The notes below the pieces were generated by a model, which saw only the letters and a list, made by a program, of their open reading frames with translations, made no database searches and was not told where the DNA came from. DNA of 64,000 bases from Steinernema hermaphroditum (Eukaryota > Nematoda > Chromadorea > Rhabditida > Steinernematidae): positions 16,204,205-16,268,204 of the forward strand of contig CM059623.1 of assembly GCA_030435675.1 (NCBI GenBank), written 5' to 3'. This document shows, piece by piece, positions 1-12,371 of this stretch (the stretch's first letter is position 1; each line of letters opens with the position of its first letter). Both the position numbers and the translations under genes were made by a program.

Positions 1-1439
1 CCAAGAAGCGTTTCGAGGCCTTTGGCGCCAGGGCGGTCGTTTTGAACAACTGTTGTGATATTTTTGGGATACTGTTTTGATTGTTCACACAAAGTTTCGT
101 GATGCTAAAAGGTACCAGAGATGCGCTACGGATGAGCCTTATACCCATAGAAGCCGTTCAACCGGTTGACCAGCCGATCCTTCAACCGTCAGCTGGCTCA
201 CATAATCGGTTGCACTACCTTGTTCGTTACAAGCTTTCATCGAAATTTTAGTGGATTCTCGCTATTTTTCAAACCTGCCGAACTTTTTGGAAACACTCTG
301 TATCTTTACGTGAAAGATGATGTCATGAAGAGTAGGATTTCCGTTCCTTTAACAAGTTGCCTTCGGTTATAGCCGCCAAATTTTCATCTCAATCATTTTC
401 TTCGCTGTGGTACAGGGTTCAGACATACTGTCGTTTGCAATTCATGCACTTTTCTAAACCAATGTATCCCTATCGCTGTCCAAAACCTCTCACCTATGCA
501 TTAACAATTTGTCATATCGAATATCGCATTCGTATGCTTTGAGCTTTCCAGTTTGTTCCAAATCCAAACCGACTGATGGGGCGGAGTACCGTTAATTTCA
601 CTGCCACTAATAGCATTCATTATTGCCACCGGAGTGCTAACAGCCAATTTGGCACGTTGCAATTAGTTGCCGTACGACATTACGGAGGTGTTGCGAAACG
701 CGACTTTCTCAAGTGTTCAGGTTCGCTTTACGGTTTCGTAATTTTTCACTTTTTAATTTATCGCTTGATCGAAACAGCGTGAACAGCTTGAATGCTGAGG
801 TGTTGCTGAAGGTCCTAAGTCAACGTTGCTCCGTTGACGGTTCCTACTTCGCTTGCTCTATCTCAACGTCCATTGGATTCAGCTTTTCGCCTGTTTCACT
901 CACGGAAGCCGCCGAAGATGCTCTAGAACACCGACATCTGCGCTGCCAGCTGATGTTTGTTTCAGCTTTCAGCATCGGATTCGGCTCTTCGTTTTCCCTT
1001 TGCCCGGGACCGATGATCACTGTACAGGCGAGATCTCCTCGAGCTGTTACTCGACGAAGATCAACGTCAAAGATTTGTGCCTTTCTTGTACAATATGAGA
1101 CGACGTGCTGGGCATATTGCCATTGATTTAGTAACATAAATTGTCTAAAATGGTGCAGGTTGAGCATCTGTTATTCGTTTGGGCATTCGTCGAATCACCT
1201 AGACATTGTGCTCAATCCATGTTAGAACTTGTTCAACCGATGAGTTTATGTTCAAAAGCAGAAATACATCGCACCACCTTATACTAGGAGATTCAGAAAT
1301 GAGTGGTTAGTGAAGTGTGGTGTGGATTTCCTCCTTATTTCTTGTAAACCGTCATGTTTCGCTTGCGTGTTCTTTCATATCTATTGCGTTTCGATGTCTT
1401 TACTGTTCCCTTATTGCCGAATTATTTCAGGGCTAAGAA
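1..1439. other. No gene recognised at the left edge
   Basis: I see no open frame with coding character or a known domain. Short frames occur on both strands but are interrupted, and none carries a recognisable motif. A short plus-frame fragment in the first 55 bases is open but too short to name. The stretch may be intergenic DNA or part of a decayed repeat. Confidence 0.4.
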
Positions 1440-1827
1440 CGCGGGTGCGCGTTTGCGCGTAATCGCGCAACTGACAGTCAAGAGCACGGAACCCTCACCA
1501 CCCCCAGAAACCCCAAACCCTCTTCTCCTTCCCGATAACTCCAACCGAACTCACATCATCGCCTTTCATCCGCTGCCTGCCCCACACCCACCACAGCTCC
1601 CCATCTCGAAGATCGTCGTCGGCGCTGCGGCCCTATCTGCTCCCGGCAGCCAGAAGGTCGGCATCGGAGCGGAAGAAGGCGCTCGCGGCTTCGCGGCGGC
1701 GGCGATCGAGCGGAGAAGACGGCGACGACGACGATGCTGCGATGAGAATGCGGAATCGAGAGACGTACTGGAAGAGAAGAAGAGGAAGAGCTCCGCCGTC
1801 GTCCCGAATCGTATCCACTGAAGGAGG
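1440..1827 (+). promoter_or_regulatory. GC/CpG-rich leader before the candidate first rimb-1 exon
   Basis: Composition changes abruptly at about 1440 from AT-rich to strongly GC-rich with many CG dinucleotides and purine runs such as GAAGAAGAGG. An acceptor-like ATTATTTCAG ends at about 1431, so a trans-splice or 5' UTR acceptor is possible. The frame upstream closes with TGA at 1819-1821, and the next ATG is at 1828. This fits a 5' UTR or core promoter for the plus-strand exon that follows, but no TATA box is obvious. Confidence 0.35.
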
Positions 1828-2003
1828 ATGAGCGCATCCTCCTTCCAACGGTCACAGTCGACGCCACTCGACCCCACCGGCGTCGGAACGGCCACGGCGC
1901 CTACCGGCTCGTCGTCCTATGCAGCAAGCGTCGCCTCCAACTTCCACCAGCCGCCTTCAGAGGCGCTTCTCCTCGCGCTGCGCAGGTCACGGCCCGATAC
2001 GAG
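1828..2003 (+). CDS. Candidate first coding exon of the RIM-binding protein gene
   Basis: An ATG at 1828 opens a 58-codon GC-rich stretch that is rich in Ser, Ala, Thr and Pro and begins MSASSFQRSQ. It ends at a possible donor GAG|GTTGG (2003) or, 18 bases earlier, CAG|GTCAC (1985). Both leave two bases of a codon. The first certain SH3 exon at 12659 starts with one base, so either junction restores an Arg codon and stays in frame (about ...DTRLFRVLFQ). The phase match, strand and codon character support linkage. The 10.6-kb intron, the weak donors and the absence of a recognisable domain keep this tentative; it could be the first exon of another gene. Confidence 0.4.
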
Positions 2004-3669
2004 GTTGGTTTATTTCAATGAAGGGTCGTTGTGGGATGCGACTATCAGGAAAACCTAAAGTTTTGTACAGATTTCATGCTCCACTTAAAAATGTGCGCGT
2101 TTTAAAATGACAGTCTACAAAATCTCATGTATGCTTAGCCAGTTCTATGCTTTTCATTTTCTAGTTGCTAATGCCTTACAAAGAGTCCATCCAATACTGA
2201 CCTCGCTGAGTACGTAACGTAACTGATCTCCTGTAACTGAAAGGGCTTCCAGAATAAAGGTTAAATTGAGACTAAAAAGGGATTGCGCCTATGTATCAAT
2301 GTTGTAATCAGAGGCGACAGATGAAGGTTTTCCCGGATCTAACTTAAAAGTGATTCGCACGCAATTTTTAACATATTTTAGCTGACTTGTCTTGCTCTAT
2401 CCGTCTCCGTTAACTGCTTCATATTTTGTATATATGGTAGTTAAAAGAAGGTTAATTGAAAAGTGGTCGAACGTGAAATAAAATAGGTCAAACAGAACAT
2501 TTCAATAAGTGTAAAATCGTTTTGAACTTTAAAGCAAAGATTAGCAGTGCTGTAGCATTTGAGAATAGGTCAGATTTTCGATCGAATGTTTCTTCGACCC
2601 TTAGGCCGGTGAATAATTATGAATCCGGTATTTTGCTTCATTTGCGTCTTGTGTAATGTCTTTCTGATAGATATAGATTTCTTAGTTTCACTAGAAGAAT
2701 ACAATAATAGTCGACTTGAGGTAGCGTACCATAAGAATACTGTTCTGTGCTGATCGCTGGGCAAGATGTTAGTCATGTCCATTACGACCCAATTTTTTAC
2801 CCGATCCAACTGTATGTCTTTTACCACCAAAAAACATAGCTGTTTCGAATTTACGAGTTTGGCGATTGAGGATATGAAAACGGCGCCATTTTGAAACTGA
2901 AAACGATTACGCACTCGAACTCGTTTAAATTTCGGATTCGATTAGGATCACAGCTTTATTCTTGTTTGAAGACATCTCTCATTTACACCATTATCATTAT
3001 ACTTTCAAGACTGCAGTTCTTTGGAGAATTTCTTTCAATGTATACTGTTGACTGACTGTTGTATGTGTCAACGTAATATGATCGATGATTGTTACGCCGC
3101 CATTTTCTGTTTAGGCCCGCATTTTCTCGCACAAACCAATACCTCCTACTATGCCTTTGAATAACAATATCTTATATCCACAAATGAAAACCAACTTAAG
3201 GTTCTTACGAACTATTCGGCAACTTGTCAACCTTACCTTTGGGGCCTAGCATCCAGGCTTGGTTTAGGATCAGTCTATGCGCCATTAACAGACCAGGTCA
3301 TAGACAAACATGCATAACCGAATCTGTTGTCTTGGTGATTTTGTCACTAGTTCATCTTCTATGCCTTTATTATCAACCTATGATGACTACCCTCATAAGT
3401 AGGTGCCCTATTAAGGGCTTGATTCTTATCTCTGACACTCCAAAACATGTAGAGTCATATTGACAAGCAGTCACCACTGCGGATAACTTACGCTATGACC
3501 GTATCGCGCATAAATAGAGCTCAATTCCCATAAGCGTGCAACGTGCAATTCCAATTAAAGTTCCTTTCCACACGATGCCCACACCCCAGGGCCATTAGCC
3601 CCCCTTAAGAAGGCTCTTAATATGCGCTCTTTTTCCACTAGAATAAACATAATTTACTCTTTCATATTC

Positions 3670-4180
3670 GGCTCGCCCCTCTCGGGCGTTTAAAAGTGCA
3701 AAGCGGCGACGTCACGCACTCGGCGTGGAAAAAAGCGGTGGCGGAGTCGTCACTCGTTTCGCTTTCTAATTACACAAATGGGCGAATAGCGATGCGCGAC
3801 GGCGTCGTCGCATCCGCCGAGCAGAAGCAGCTAATGATGGGGTCTTCATTTGAATTTTATCCTCCTTGCGCCCGCCGCAGGAACCGCCGCAGGCGCGTCT
3901 TCCCCGCCGAATTGATTGCCGCTGGAGGAATCGCGCGGCGGAAGCCACCAAAACGACCAAGAAGAAGAAGAACGGAGAGGAAGAAGTCCGAGTCCAATTG
4001 AGGAGTATTGCTTTTGACGTTTCACTTCTCCGGCCTCCTCCTCCGCTCCGCCGTGAGCTTAATTGTTTGAGCGGGCCTTCGACCCTTCGATTCTTCCTTT
4101 CGCCCACCGGCTAAGTGTTCGTGGGGGAATTCGCCGTGCGGCGGTCGACTCGGATTTGCACGTTTTGGAGCAATCTTGCA
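3670..4180. promoter_or_regulatory. GC-rich intronic island with TAATTA site
   Basis: A sharply bounded GC- and CpG-rich block lies in AT-rich surroundings. It contains many CGCCGC/GCGGCG words and a homeodomain core TAATTA near 3767. Frames on both strands are Arg-rich low complexity, as expected from composition and not from a conserved protein. Similar islands recur through the introns of this gene. I infer an enhancer-like or alternative-promoter element; there is no direct proof. Confidence 0.3.
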
Positions 4181-4721
4181 ACGTTTTATCCGATTTGAGT
4201 GAGCAGCATAAGAGCCTCTGCTGGATAATTTGATTTTTGATGGGATATGTTACTCTGGAAAATGATTTTTCATATGTACAGCATAGAAATGTGGTTAAGT
4301 ATTCCGATCAAGGGTGGTCTTATTGGTATAGTTCGTCATCCCCTTAACGTCCATTAATTTTAAAATTTTCTATTTTTCCGGTTTAAAGGACACTGATGCT
4401 AAACATGGACGTTTTCAAATGCAAAATTTGAGCAATAAGCAATTCGAAGAGTGATAGGACACTTATTGACTCTTGGCTTTGTGTTGCGCACGAGTTTACA
4501 CGACTTCGGCTCGGAATTTACACGAGTTTATACGACCGATGGGACCGATGTTTTGTGGCACCTCATCAAATATAAACCACTTCGAAAAGGTTTCACTGTG
4601 AAAGAAATATGTAATATGAATTTGAACGCACTTTTGCTTGCTACAACCTGTACGATTAGGCATTATGCCGAACCGTAATGCCAATAAACTACAGTGATCA
4701 CTCACATCGCGCTGTCACAAT

Positions 4722-4828
4722 CAGAGATGCAAACTGAGCAGCGACCGGAGAAAAAATTCCAACTGAGAGGCAACCGGGAACCAACCGAGCCGAACCGATT
4801 GCGAAGTCAACCCGACTCGGAATCTCTG
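4722..4828. mobile_element. Short hAT-like MITE with degenerate CGAACC interior
   Basis: The block starts CAGAGATGCAAAC and ends GGAATCTCTG, an imperfect inverted terminus of hAT type. The interior is built from degenerate CGAGC, CGGGAACC and CCGAACC words. Flanks are GTCACAAT on the left and ATTACAAT on the right, an 8-bp near-duplication with 6 of 8 matches. It has no coding capacity. It belongs to the same family as the better preserved copies at 29765-29843 and 56937-57086. A related but more decayed block lies at about 4985-5055. Confidence 0.55.
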
Positions 4829-6534
4829 ATTACAATAGTATTGTCGACTCGTGCACTGGAAGAAGTCGGCAAAGCCTATCTTTCTTGTGGTAGTTGATCA
4901 CTCGGTTAAACGATTTTGCTAGCTCTTTCCATGATCCCATTCTTAAAAGCAAGTGTTACTGCAAGTTCTCATAGTTTGCACACGGATAGTAGTCCAGGTG
5001 GGCGAGCCGGCTTCGGCTTCGGCTCGGCTCCCGCTCAGTTGACATCTCTTCTTGTACGATTTCCATGGGAATGGGAAGCGTTTATAATTTTCATTACGGC
5101 TTCAATTATGGAATGTACTTCCACTGTGATGTCATCCTCTCTCTCTTGGGATCTTACAACGATTGATTAAAATAACTTTGATGTGGAAATAAAAAAAGTT
5201 AATTTTTAGGCTATAGAAATATTGTTACCGTTGTAGAAATAGTAAAATTTCTGTATACGGAATTAATCATCTGGACAATGGACTTCTAGAGTCGTAACGA
5301 TATCGACAGGTGCCCGGACGATCGAACAGTATTTTTTTTGAAAGCATGCTATTTTCAACACACTGACAGTTCTATTTGATTTCTTTCTCAGTGGATCGTT
5401 TTCTTAACTTCCTTCCCCTATCCTTTTATAGTATGGTTGCCCAGTAACATCATTCTGAACCTAAAACTTTGATGTTCGAAATATCATACACGAAGAAGAT
5501 CTTTAAATTTCCCTTTGGTGAAACTCCGTCTACGGTTAATGAGCTCTTTGACATTTAAACAGCTTTTGGAAAAGTCAGGAAGGAAGCTAAAATAAGTCAT
5601 TGTGAAAGCTGTCATTCTGCACGCAATGGACGCTGTAGAAATCTTGGATAAATTGATCGTGTCTTCCGGAAAGAAACGGTGTCACATGAAGTAAGTTTGT
5701 TTTTTGATTATTTGTGTCATCTTTAATAAGTTATGATATCGGCGATGGTGACCTAACTTGGTGAGGTCACATGGTCTTTAAGATACCGGACGAGTGAAAA
5801 GTGATTTTTTGGTCAAATGGAATTGTTAAATTTATGTCGAGTGTATGATCCCTGCTCAACTGTTCTGCTACTCTGCCGGCCACTCTTCCGTATCTTGTAT
5901 CTCGGTATTATCCACGGTTACAGCCAGACAGCTGGATCAACTCTTATCTTGAGACAGTTGTGTACAGAATTACAGCTGTGACTGTGTCTGCATTCGTAAA
6001 GTCTTCATAGAAAACAACAGAAAAAGATAATGGACTGGTCGCTGCTCCTTTTTCTAAATCCCTCAAAACGCTAATGAGAGACGACAAGTCCTAATCCGAT
6101 GTTTTCTCTATGTCCGCTGGGTTCTTCCTGAACATCCATTTCGTCAGATGTGGCATCAATATTATCAAGAATGCAAGGAAAACTTGTACCATCAACTGAA
6201 GTGTTCCTGCTCACCGAGAATCAACCAACGCAGCAAGTCACTTTTTAAAAGATAGCCATCACCTCTTTATCCATTTTCGATACTATTTTGTACTCACTCA
6301 GTATCAAGTGAAGCAGATACCGTAACCATAGACACCCGTTTTAAGCTGGCTCGTAATCTTGGGTAAGGGGCCTTGATATTCACCAGAGTGACTCCTAATC
6401 TCGCCATTCGGCAATCCACCAAATTTGGTACCAATTATCTATAAAACCTATGATGAGAAATGAGATTGCTAGAATTAGTTTTTTTTACCATACGCCGTAG
6501 GAGAAGGTATCTGTTAGCAGGATTACTGTAGGTT

Positions 6535-6975
6535 GGCTATGTCGCTACAACCGAAAGCCATCCCCTCCATTCCCCTCCGACTCGCTCGCCGCCTTACATT
6601 AAACGTTCGTCGCAAACAAGTCGAAAAAATCGCCGTTTTTCTCCGCTTTCCCGTTCCTCTCCCCTTTAATATTAAATTTGGCGCATTTCGAATTCAGCAA
6701 CCGGCCTCCGTATCTGTTGCGATTCGCGTCGTTCCTTCTCCTTGTCCTCGCCACAAAGTGTCCCTTGTTCCGCCCAATCGGCTCCACCGATACTCGGTTA
6801 GTATCGATCCCGGAAAAGGGTCCGGTGCACGGAGGTGCTCCGGGAACCCCGTTGCCCGCTACACTGGGGAGCCGGGAGCCCTTTGACATTGGCCACAAGG
6901 AGGATATGACACGGCGGGGCACGTGCCACCGTGGCTAATGAGGCGACGACGACGACGCAAAAAGCCGTGTTTGGT
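6535..6975. promoter_or_regulatory. GC-rich intronic island
   Basis: A GC-rich block runs from CTACAACCGAAAGCC to the GACGACGACGACG run near 6960. Frames are open by composition on both strands, but none shows a domain or plausible splice partners. Its position and composition match the other islands in this long intron. Confidence 0.25.
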
Positions 6976-8439
6976 TTGCAGTCCGGGCGTGAATTATTCG
7001 GAAAGTTTCGACGTTAAAAGCGTGAGTGTGCGTGAGCTCAGCCGGAAAACCGGTGGACTATGGAGAAACGTTTCACCCACTTTCGTAGATCCTTTTTTGT
7101 TTACCGTACACGTCCTCTAATTACTAGAGGCTTTGTAATTTTCCGCGGATTCTGGGGTCTTAAAAGGGTTAATAGGATTTTCAAGGATCTGGATGTGTAA
7201 CCAACAAAGGGGAAGAAATGGAGTAGTTGGCTGTAAGGCTTAGGTCCGTCAGTATTCCATACTTTACGTTTTCGTGACGGGACTCAGGCCTTGAAGATAC
7301 TAGGAAAGTTAGGACATTTCCAGGTCCAAAGCCACCAATTTGTTTAAAAAATTAATTCACCCTTCCATGATCAAAAAATTCAAGCATGCTTTTGGCATCA
7401 GATAAAAAAGTAAACCTATATGTCTCCAAAAAATCAAAAGTTCAGTCGCACATCTCTAGCGATCTAGCTTCTTCTTATGACGTTTCTATGTATATGAGGA
7501 CATTTCCATAAAGATGGGATATGTGATAATGGTCCACTAATCCGCTTGGGATAAGAGACGAGCTCGTTTTTTGATGAAAGAGATCTTTATCCTGTTATGG
7601 TTTTCTCTTCGTGAAACCACTCTCCTCTCAGAGAGGATTTCCTGTCCGGAACTGGCCATAGCAGAAAAGTGACTGCCTTAGGCAATAACATAAAATACAC
7701 TAGCTTAATGGCGGTGTGTGTATGGTCTCTACGTCTCTTGATTCGTTCGATTTTCAACTGAAACCCTCCGGTAGTGATAAGCCGCAGGCAAGCTGCCACT
7801 GATCTATATCAAGCTATGACTATGTGAGCATGCTCCTGTATCGGAAGTACATAGTTTGCCTAGTATCTTAAGAAGCATCCAGCTTTTTATGGGACGAACC
7901 TTTGCCATTTATATAAAGTTAAAAAGGGGGAGGGAAGATGGCCCGTTTTATGGAAATAGCAAGCTCGATACGTTCAACTTGACTGAGTTTGATGGGCATG
8001 TCAAAAGTGAACGTAGCGAAAAATCGACGGATAAAGATGCTTGGAAACCCTCTGAGCATCAGTCCTCAGAATTTGCAACGTCAACTTTGTGCTATTCACT
8101 CGACCTTCTGAGTCACAAGGATTCTGTAATATGACCTTTCTAAACTCAGTAGTTTAAGGAAACTGTCCCGTAACCTCAAGGTAGCCATGCATTTGAAAAA
8201 TTCGACTTTTTATTGGGTTTTTAAAACACATTTTCAAGCGCCCCCCTCCACCTCACTTCGTGTCTCCACACTTTGGTCTTGCTCTTGCCTCAATCGTCAA
8301 TTAGCTTAGTTTAGATGAGATCATCCCCTCGACGCCATCGGAGCTGTCTGGCCGTGTGGGAATCAATATTTTCCTAAGCAAGCGTTCAGCATCCTCACGA
8401 CATGTTTACCATCATGTGACTACAAAAATGGCCCGCCGT

Positions 8440-8650
8440 TCTCACAATCTCACTAGTATCCCATGTCCCACACGGTGGCGCTCGTCGCAAGAATCTAATT
8501 AATCAAATTTTTTATTCATTTCTTGTAATTATGACCGCTGCATGAATGATTTTCTTGGAGTCCCGGTCGAAATTAATTATACCTGTGGGAAAACGGAGCG
8601 ATTGTTTATGGCTGGCGAGTTTGAGGTTTCGTCGCTTGGGGACTTCTCCT
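8440..8650. promoter_or_regulatory. Cluster of homeodomain-type sites
   Basis: Within about 110 bases there are CTAATTAATCAAAT (near 8496), TGTAATTATGACC (near 8526) and GAAATTAATTATACC (near 8570), embedded in a moderately GC-rich block. This density of TAATTA/TTAATTA cores suggests a transcription-factor-bound element. AT-rich sequence makes such cores by chance as well, so the call is tentative. Confidence 0.3.
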
Positions 8651-9109
8651 AATGAGCGTTATGGTATTTGGGGATAGGAACTGGGGTAGGGATGGGTAGA
8701 GGGGTACATGGCGCAGTTTAAGTGTTTAAGTTGATAGGTATAGCTAGTCAGTATGAAGATGTTCAGAGGGTCGACTAAATGGCGTAGAACGCGAATAAGG
8801 TAAGTACTTTCTTGAATGATCCAGAGAAATTTAGCTACTTATTTAGCGAGATGAATAGAAAATGGGCTAGGGGTGACACTCAGCATCTTAAATCCATGTG
8901 ATTGACCTCAATTCCAAAACGTGAGCATCTAAGTGGTCTGTTGGATCAGCTTGTGTGCAATGTCCCTTGTACCATGATTGGCAACACACAGATCAAATTT
9001 TTGACTCCAAAGCGTCTCAATCTAATTGGCCTAAAAAGAAACATCATGTGTGATCAGAACAATCGAGAAATGTCGCACATCCAATATGAATCAAACATTG
9101 CCTGCCAGG

Positions 9110-9203
9110 CAGAGATGCAAACAAAGCTGAGCTTCTGAGCCAACTCTGAGCCTCTGAACCAAACTGAAGCCGGCTCGCTGATGACTGATTTACCATCAGA
9201 GTC
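9110..9203. repeat. Decayed member of the hAT-like/degenerate-hexamer family
   Basis: The stretch opens CAGAGATGCAAAC, like the element at 4722, and continues with CTGAGC, CTGAGCC and GCCGGCTCG words. It also contains CAACTCTG, the end motif of the copy at 56937. No target-site duplication was found, so the right boundary is uncertain. Confidence 0.3.
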
Positions 9204-9399
9204 TTAGGTTAAATCGGATACCACATCTCATAAAGGGATAAAAACGGAAAGAAGTGATGTGTGCCCTGGTAAATTTTAGCAGTATATAGGACTCATTTTA
9301 TTGTCTAAGCTTGCGATATTTGCTCTAGCACGATCAGTAAGCCTGGCTTCAAAACACAACGCAAGAAGTTGATATCAATATCAGAAAAAAAGTGATCAA

Positions 9400-9790
9400 T
9401 AAGTGTGTTCCGCCATCGGCCTTTGGCACATCCCGCCCATCGACCCATATCCCCCTAACCAAATTACCCCAAATCCAATCTCCATGGAAATCACTCCCCA
9501 CGCATCGCCCCCTCCGAATCGGACAAAATGTTAATGAGAGCACCGCGAATGGTGTTTTCGCGTTACTCCGCGCGAAGTCGGCCCCTCCAAGGCGGTTTTG
9601 TTGCGCTGTTTCCGCCTTCGGCCATCGCTAATTCGCACCTTTGGAGCGCGCGCGCGATTCGATTACTCATTTTGCGCGCGATAATGTAATATCCTCTCCT
9701 GAAGCAGTTCGATTCAAAGCGGAGTGTTTCAACTCGCCGAGTTCGAGTGTCCCGTCGCTGATGTCGACAGGCTCTTCTCCATGACTACGA
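9400..9790. promoter_or_regulatory. GC-rich intronic island
   Basis: A CG-rich block contains ATCGCTAATTCGC, repeated GCGCGCG words near 9646-9680 and the phrase GATTACTCATTTTGCGCGCG. No protein-coding signature is seen. It resembles the other intronic islands of the plus-strand gene. Confidence 0.25.
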
Positions 9791-10189
9791 CTTCGATCGG
9801 CAATGCCGATTTTGTCTAAAGCGCTTTTCGGCGCGTTTTTATGGGAACTGGTCTTGCCCAGTGTAGATATGGATAGAGCAGGGTCGAATTCAAAGCAGGA
9901 ATCATGCTGAAGATACCATATTCAAGATTCTCCCTCAGATTCATGATTAGGTGCAAGGGTTCAGGGAAAATACCGCTTGAATCCGCGTCTAAGATATTGG
10001 TCACTTAACAGTGTCATAAGTTGTAAACTTCCAAATATGTTGTCATTTTTCATATGTGCTGTTCTGCAGGGAAAATGTTCGATAAGCAGTCCTTCAATTT
10101 TTACACTCGGTATACATTCTACCGTCATTTGAACTAGGTAATCAATATCTTAACCTTTTTAGCAACCTCATGGATCGGATCATTCGCTA

Positions 10190-10353
10190 GGCGACATTTT
10201 GGGAAGAGTGTTTCTCAGGGTTTCTTTTAGCTTTTTTTCGGTCAACCTCAATGATACAAGAACAATCCGCTATCCTATTCCTAGGTTTATATTAAAAAGA
10301 TGGACTTGTGACTCAGCCAATGCCCTCAGAAATGCTCTTCCCAAAATGTCGCC
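10190..10353. mobile_element. Palindromic MITE with TA target duplication
   Basis: Inverted ends GGCGACATTTTGGGAAGAG lie at both borders, extended with few mismatches through TTTCTNAGGG (about 30 bp). TA dinucleotides flank both sides (10188-10189 and 10354-10355). The 164-bp length, absence of an open frame and TA duplication fit a non-autonomous Tc1/mariner-type MITE. The terminal sequence differs from the larger mariner at 22213. Confidence 0.75.
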
Positions 10354-10807
10354 TACATACGCATGTACTCTTCGGGTAGCCTGTAATTTCCACGTGTTGC
10401 ATCTAATTTGCACCTGCGCAGCGTGTGATTAGTTAAATTTAGCCGAGTAAGCCAGTAGAAGTGACGGGATCTACAATTAAACTTGGGCAGTTTTGCCTTT
10501 TGAGATCCGGCTCAGTTAGTGTCATCGGACGAGCCTGACGATTGGTTTAAGTTCCATGCATGTGACGGTTTATCAGTGTTGGATGCTCAACTACGAACTG
10601 CGTAGAGATATCGGACTAAAAGCCGCTACTCATACTGCCTGATTCTTTTGTGATCTTTTTCGTTTTCCATAACCATGCATTCTACAAAAATTTGGAAAGA
10701 TTACGATAAGCAACGGGACTCTTGCCAAACCACGTTATCCCACTCAAAGCATGTTTCGATTTCAAAGACAATATCCAACTGACGGGAACAGTGAGTGCGT
10801 CGATTGT

Positions 10808-10929
10808 GGATGCACCTGATAGTTTGAAACTGGAACGGACCGGAATTAGTCAAAAGGTCAGGGGTTCGGATTTCAAACTTTGAACCATCTGATGGATACC
10901 GGTTCCAGTTTCGAACAACCGGTGCATCC
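10808..10929. repeat. Head-to-head pair of a tRNA-like repeat unit
   Basis: The block is an inverted repeat: it starts GGATGCACC and ends GGTGCATCC, with GAAACTGGAAC in both arms. The left arm contains a B-box-like GGTTCGGATTT preceded by AGTCAAAAGGTCAGG. This resembles the minus-strand unit at 54284-54352, which has TGCAC, CTGGAACGAACTGGATT, AGAAGGTC and GGTTCGGATCC in the same order. I infer a dispersed family of tRNA-derived or tRNA-like units, here duplicated head to head. It does not fold as a complete functional tRNA. Confidence 0.4.
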
Positions 10930-12088
10930 CTTTTGAAAAATGTAGGAGTTTTCTCTGTAGGAGAATTTCTCCATCTGACAAGAAGAAAGATCTCTTGAAA
11001 ACTGGGTATGCAGCACTGACGACTCACAACTTGGTTCGGGAAAACGGGCTAAAATAATACACATGTTTCATCTCATTCGGGTTTTTCTTCTTATCTCATT
11101 TGATTCTTCTCTCCCTTTCTGAACATCGTTTCACTTGTGTAAGAAATGATTCAATGAGGATTCGAGTTTTGCCACAGATTTTGCCTTACTTACCTCAGTT
11201 ATGATTTACGACCCGTGTTGTAATGAAATGAATCAAACAACGAACACCTGCTTGAGTTGCGATTAATTCAATGAAGTGAACGTGACAAATTCCACTTGTC
11301 GGAGAGCGATATACGGTATAATCGCTGGTTGTTCTTTTGCCTTGGTCCTCAGCGGCTCATACCGTATGTTGGTCGAGATGTACAATCTTTAGTTCCTATC
11401 ATTGTATGTACATATACTTGTTTGTGCGGCAAGCTCGTTTCACATTGGTGAGAGTTATATGACCAATCATACATGTTTTCCAGTTAGTTGGTATTCAATG
11501 TTATGGTGTCCACTTCCTCGATGTGTCCTCTAACCATACCTCCTAGAATTCCGTATTTTGGAGTAATACGATCAAAAATTGCCGTTTTTCCATAGACAGC
11601 CCTACGATTTTTCGTAAATTGTACGCGTTTTTTGTATTACGGAGCATGGTTATCGCTGCTAGAACGGAGACTATGTTTTCCATCTGGTCGTGCTCTCGGA
11701 AATCTTGATCACATTTCCCGAAATGCCTGTGTTTCGACCCACGTCTTCTGTTTTTAGCCCGTGTCCGTTTTGGTGACGCAAAGGATGCAAACGCAGATGC
11801 GAAAATAAGCCACTTTAGCATAACGAGATAAAGGCTGTCTTCTGCGTCACACGCTGAGTTGGAAAGTCAACAGCGGGCTTGGTCGGTGAGCTTTTGGGGT
11901 GTTGGTAATGGTGCCTGTTTCGGGTCGTGTTATAGTACCCTACAGCATTAGGTACAATAAGCGCGACTTTTGCGCTTTTTGGTGGTATAGTCAAGTAGCT
12001 TTGTGGCAAGACACCAGCCTATCGATGGTGAACACACGAAATGTGTGTCCATCTGAAAGCACCTTGGTGTCTCGAAGATAGGGAGCAG

Positions 12089-12371
12089 AACGATTTGACG
12101 CGGGCACAAAATTAGCTTGCCGCGTCAGGCAATTCGTTGCGGGACCATTCCATTGGCCTAATTTTACCAATTTTTGATTACGTTTTCGCTTTTTTCTTCA
12201 AATACCGCGCTGTTTGTGCCGGGTTTTCACGCGAGCCCGAAGGACGAGCCCTGTAGTAGTGATGGCTTCGGCGATATTCCAGTACTACCGTACACGGCAC
12301 AAACAGCGCGATATTAGAAGAAAAAAGAAGAAACTGACGTGACACAATCAAATCGTTCGCGTCAAATCGTT
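12089..12371. mobile_element. Palindromic MITE just upstream of the first SH3 exon
   Basis: Perfect 14-bp inverted ends AACGATTTGACGCG lie at 12089-12102 and 12358-12371. A second inner inverted repeat of about 33 bp with two mismatches (CTTTTTTCTTC...GCTGTTTGTGCCG) lies at 12189-12221 and 12295-12327. A direct repeat CGAAGATAGG occurs just outside at 12072-12081 and 12373-12382. It is adjacent to the right terminus but 7 bases away from the left one. A 9-10 bp duplication would suggest a Mutator-like element, but the offset makes the class uncertain. No open frame is present. Confidence 0.7.

Noticed and set aside
1..1167. Possible decayed transposon at the left edge
   Set aside because: Short frames and an acaGAGTGTTTCC-like word are suggestive, but no inverted partner or target duplication is visible inside the window.
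3696..4114. Arg-rich frames on both strands
   Set aside because: Low-complexity translation of CGCCGC/GAAGAAG repeats without conserved motif; treated as a regulatory-type island.
6599..6938. Overlapping open frames of about 85-115 codons on both strands
   Set aside because: They are open because the block is GC-rich; no domain, no splice-phase partner, and similar frames occur in all the other GC-rich islands.
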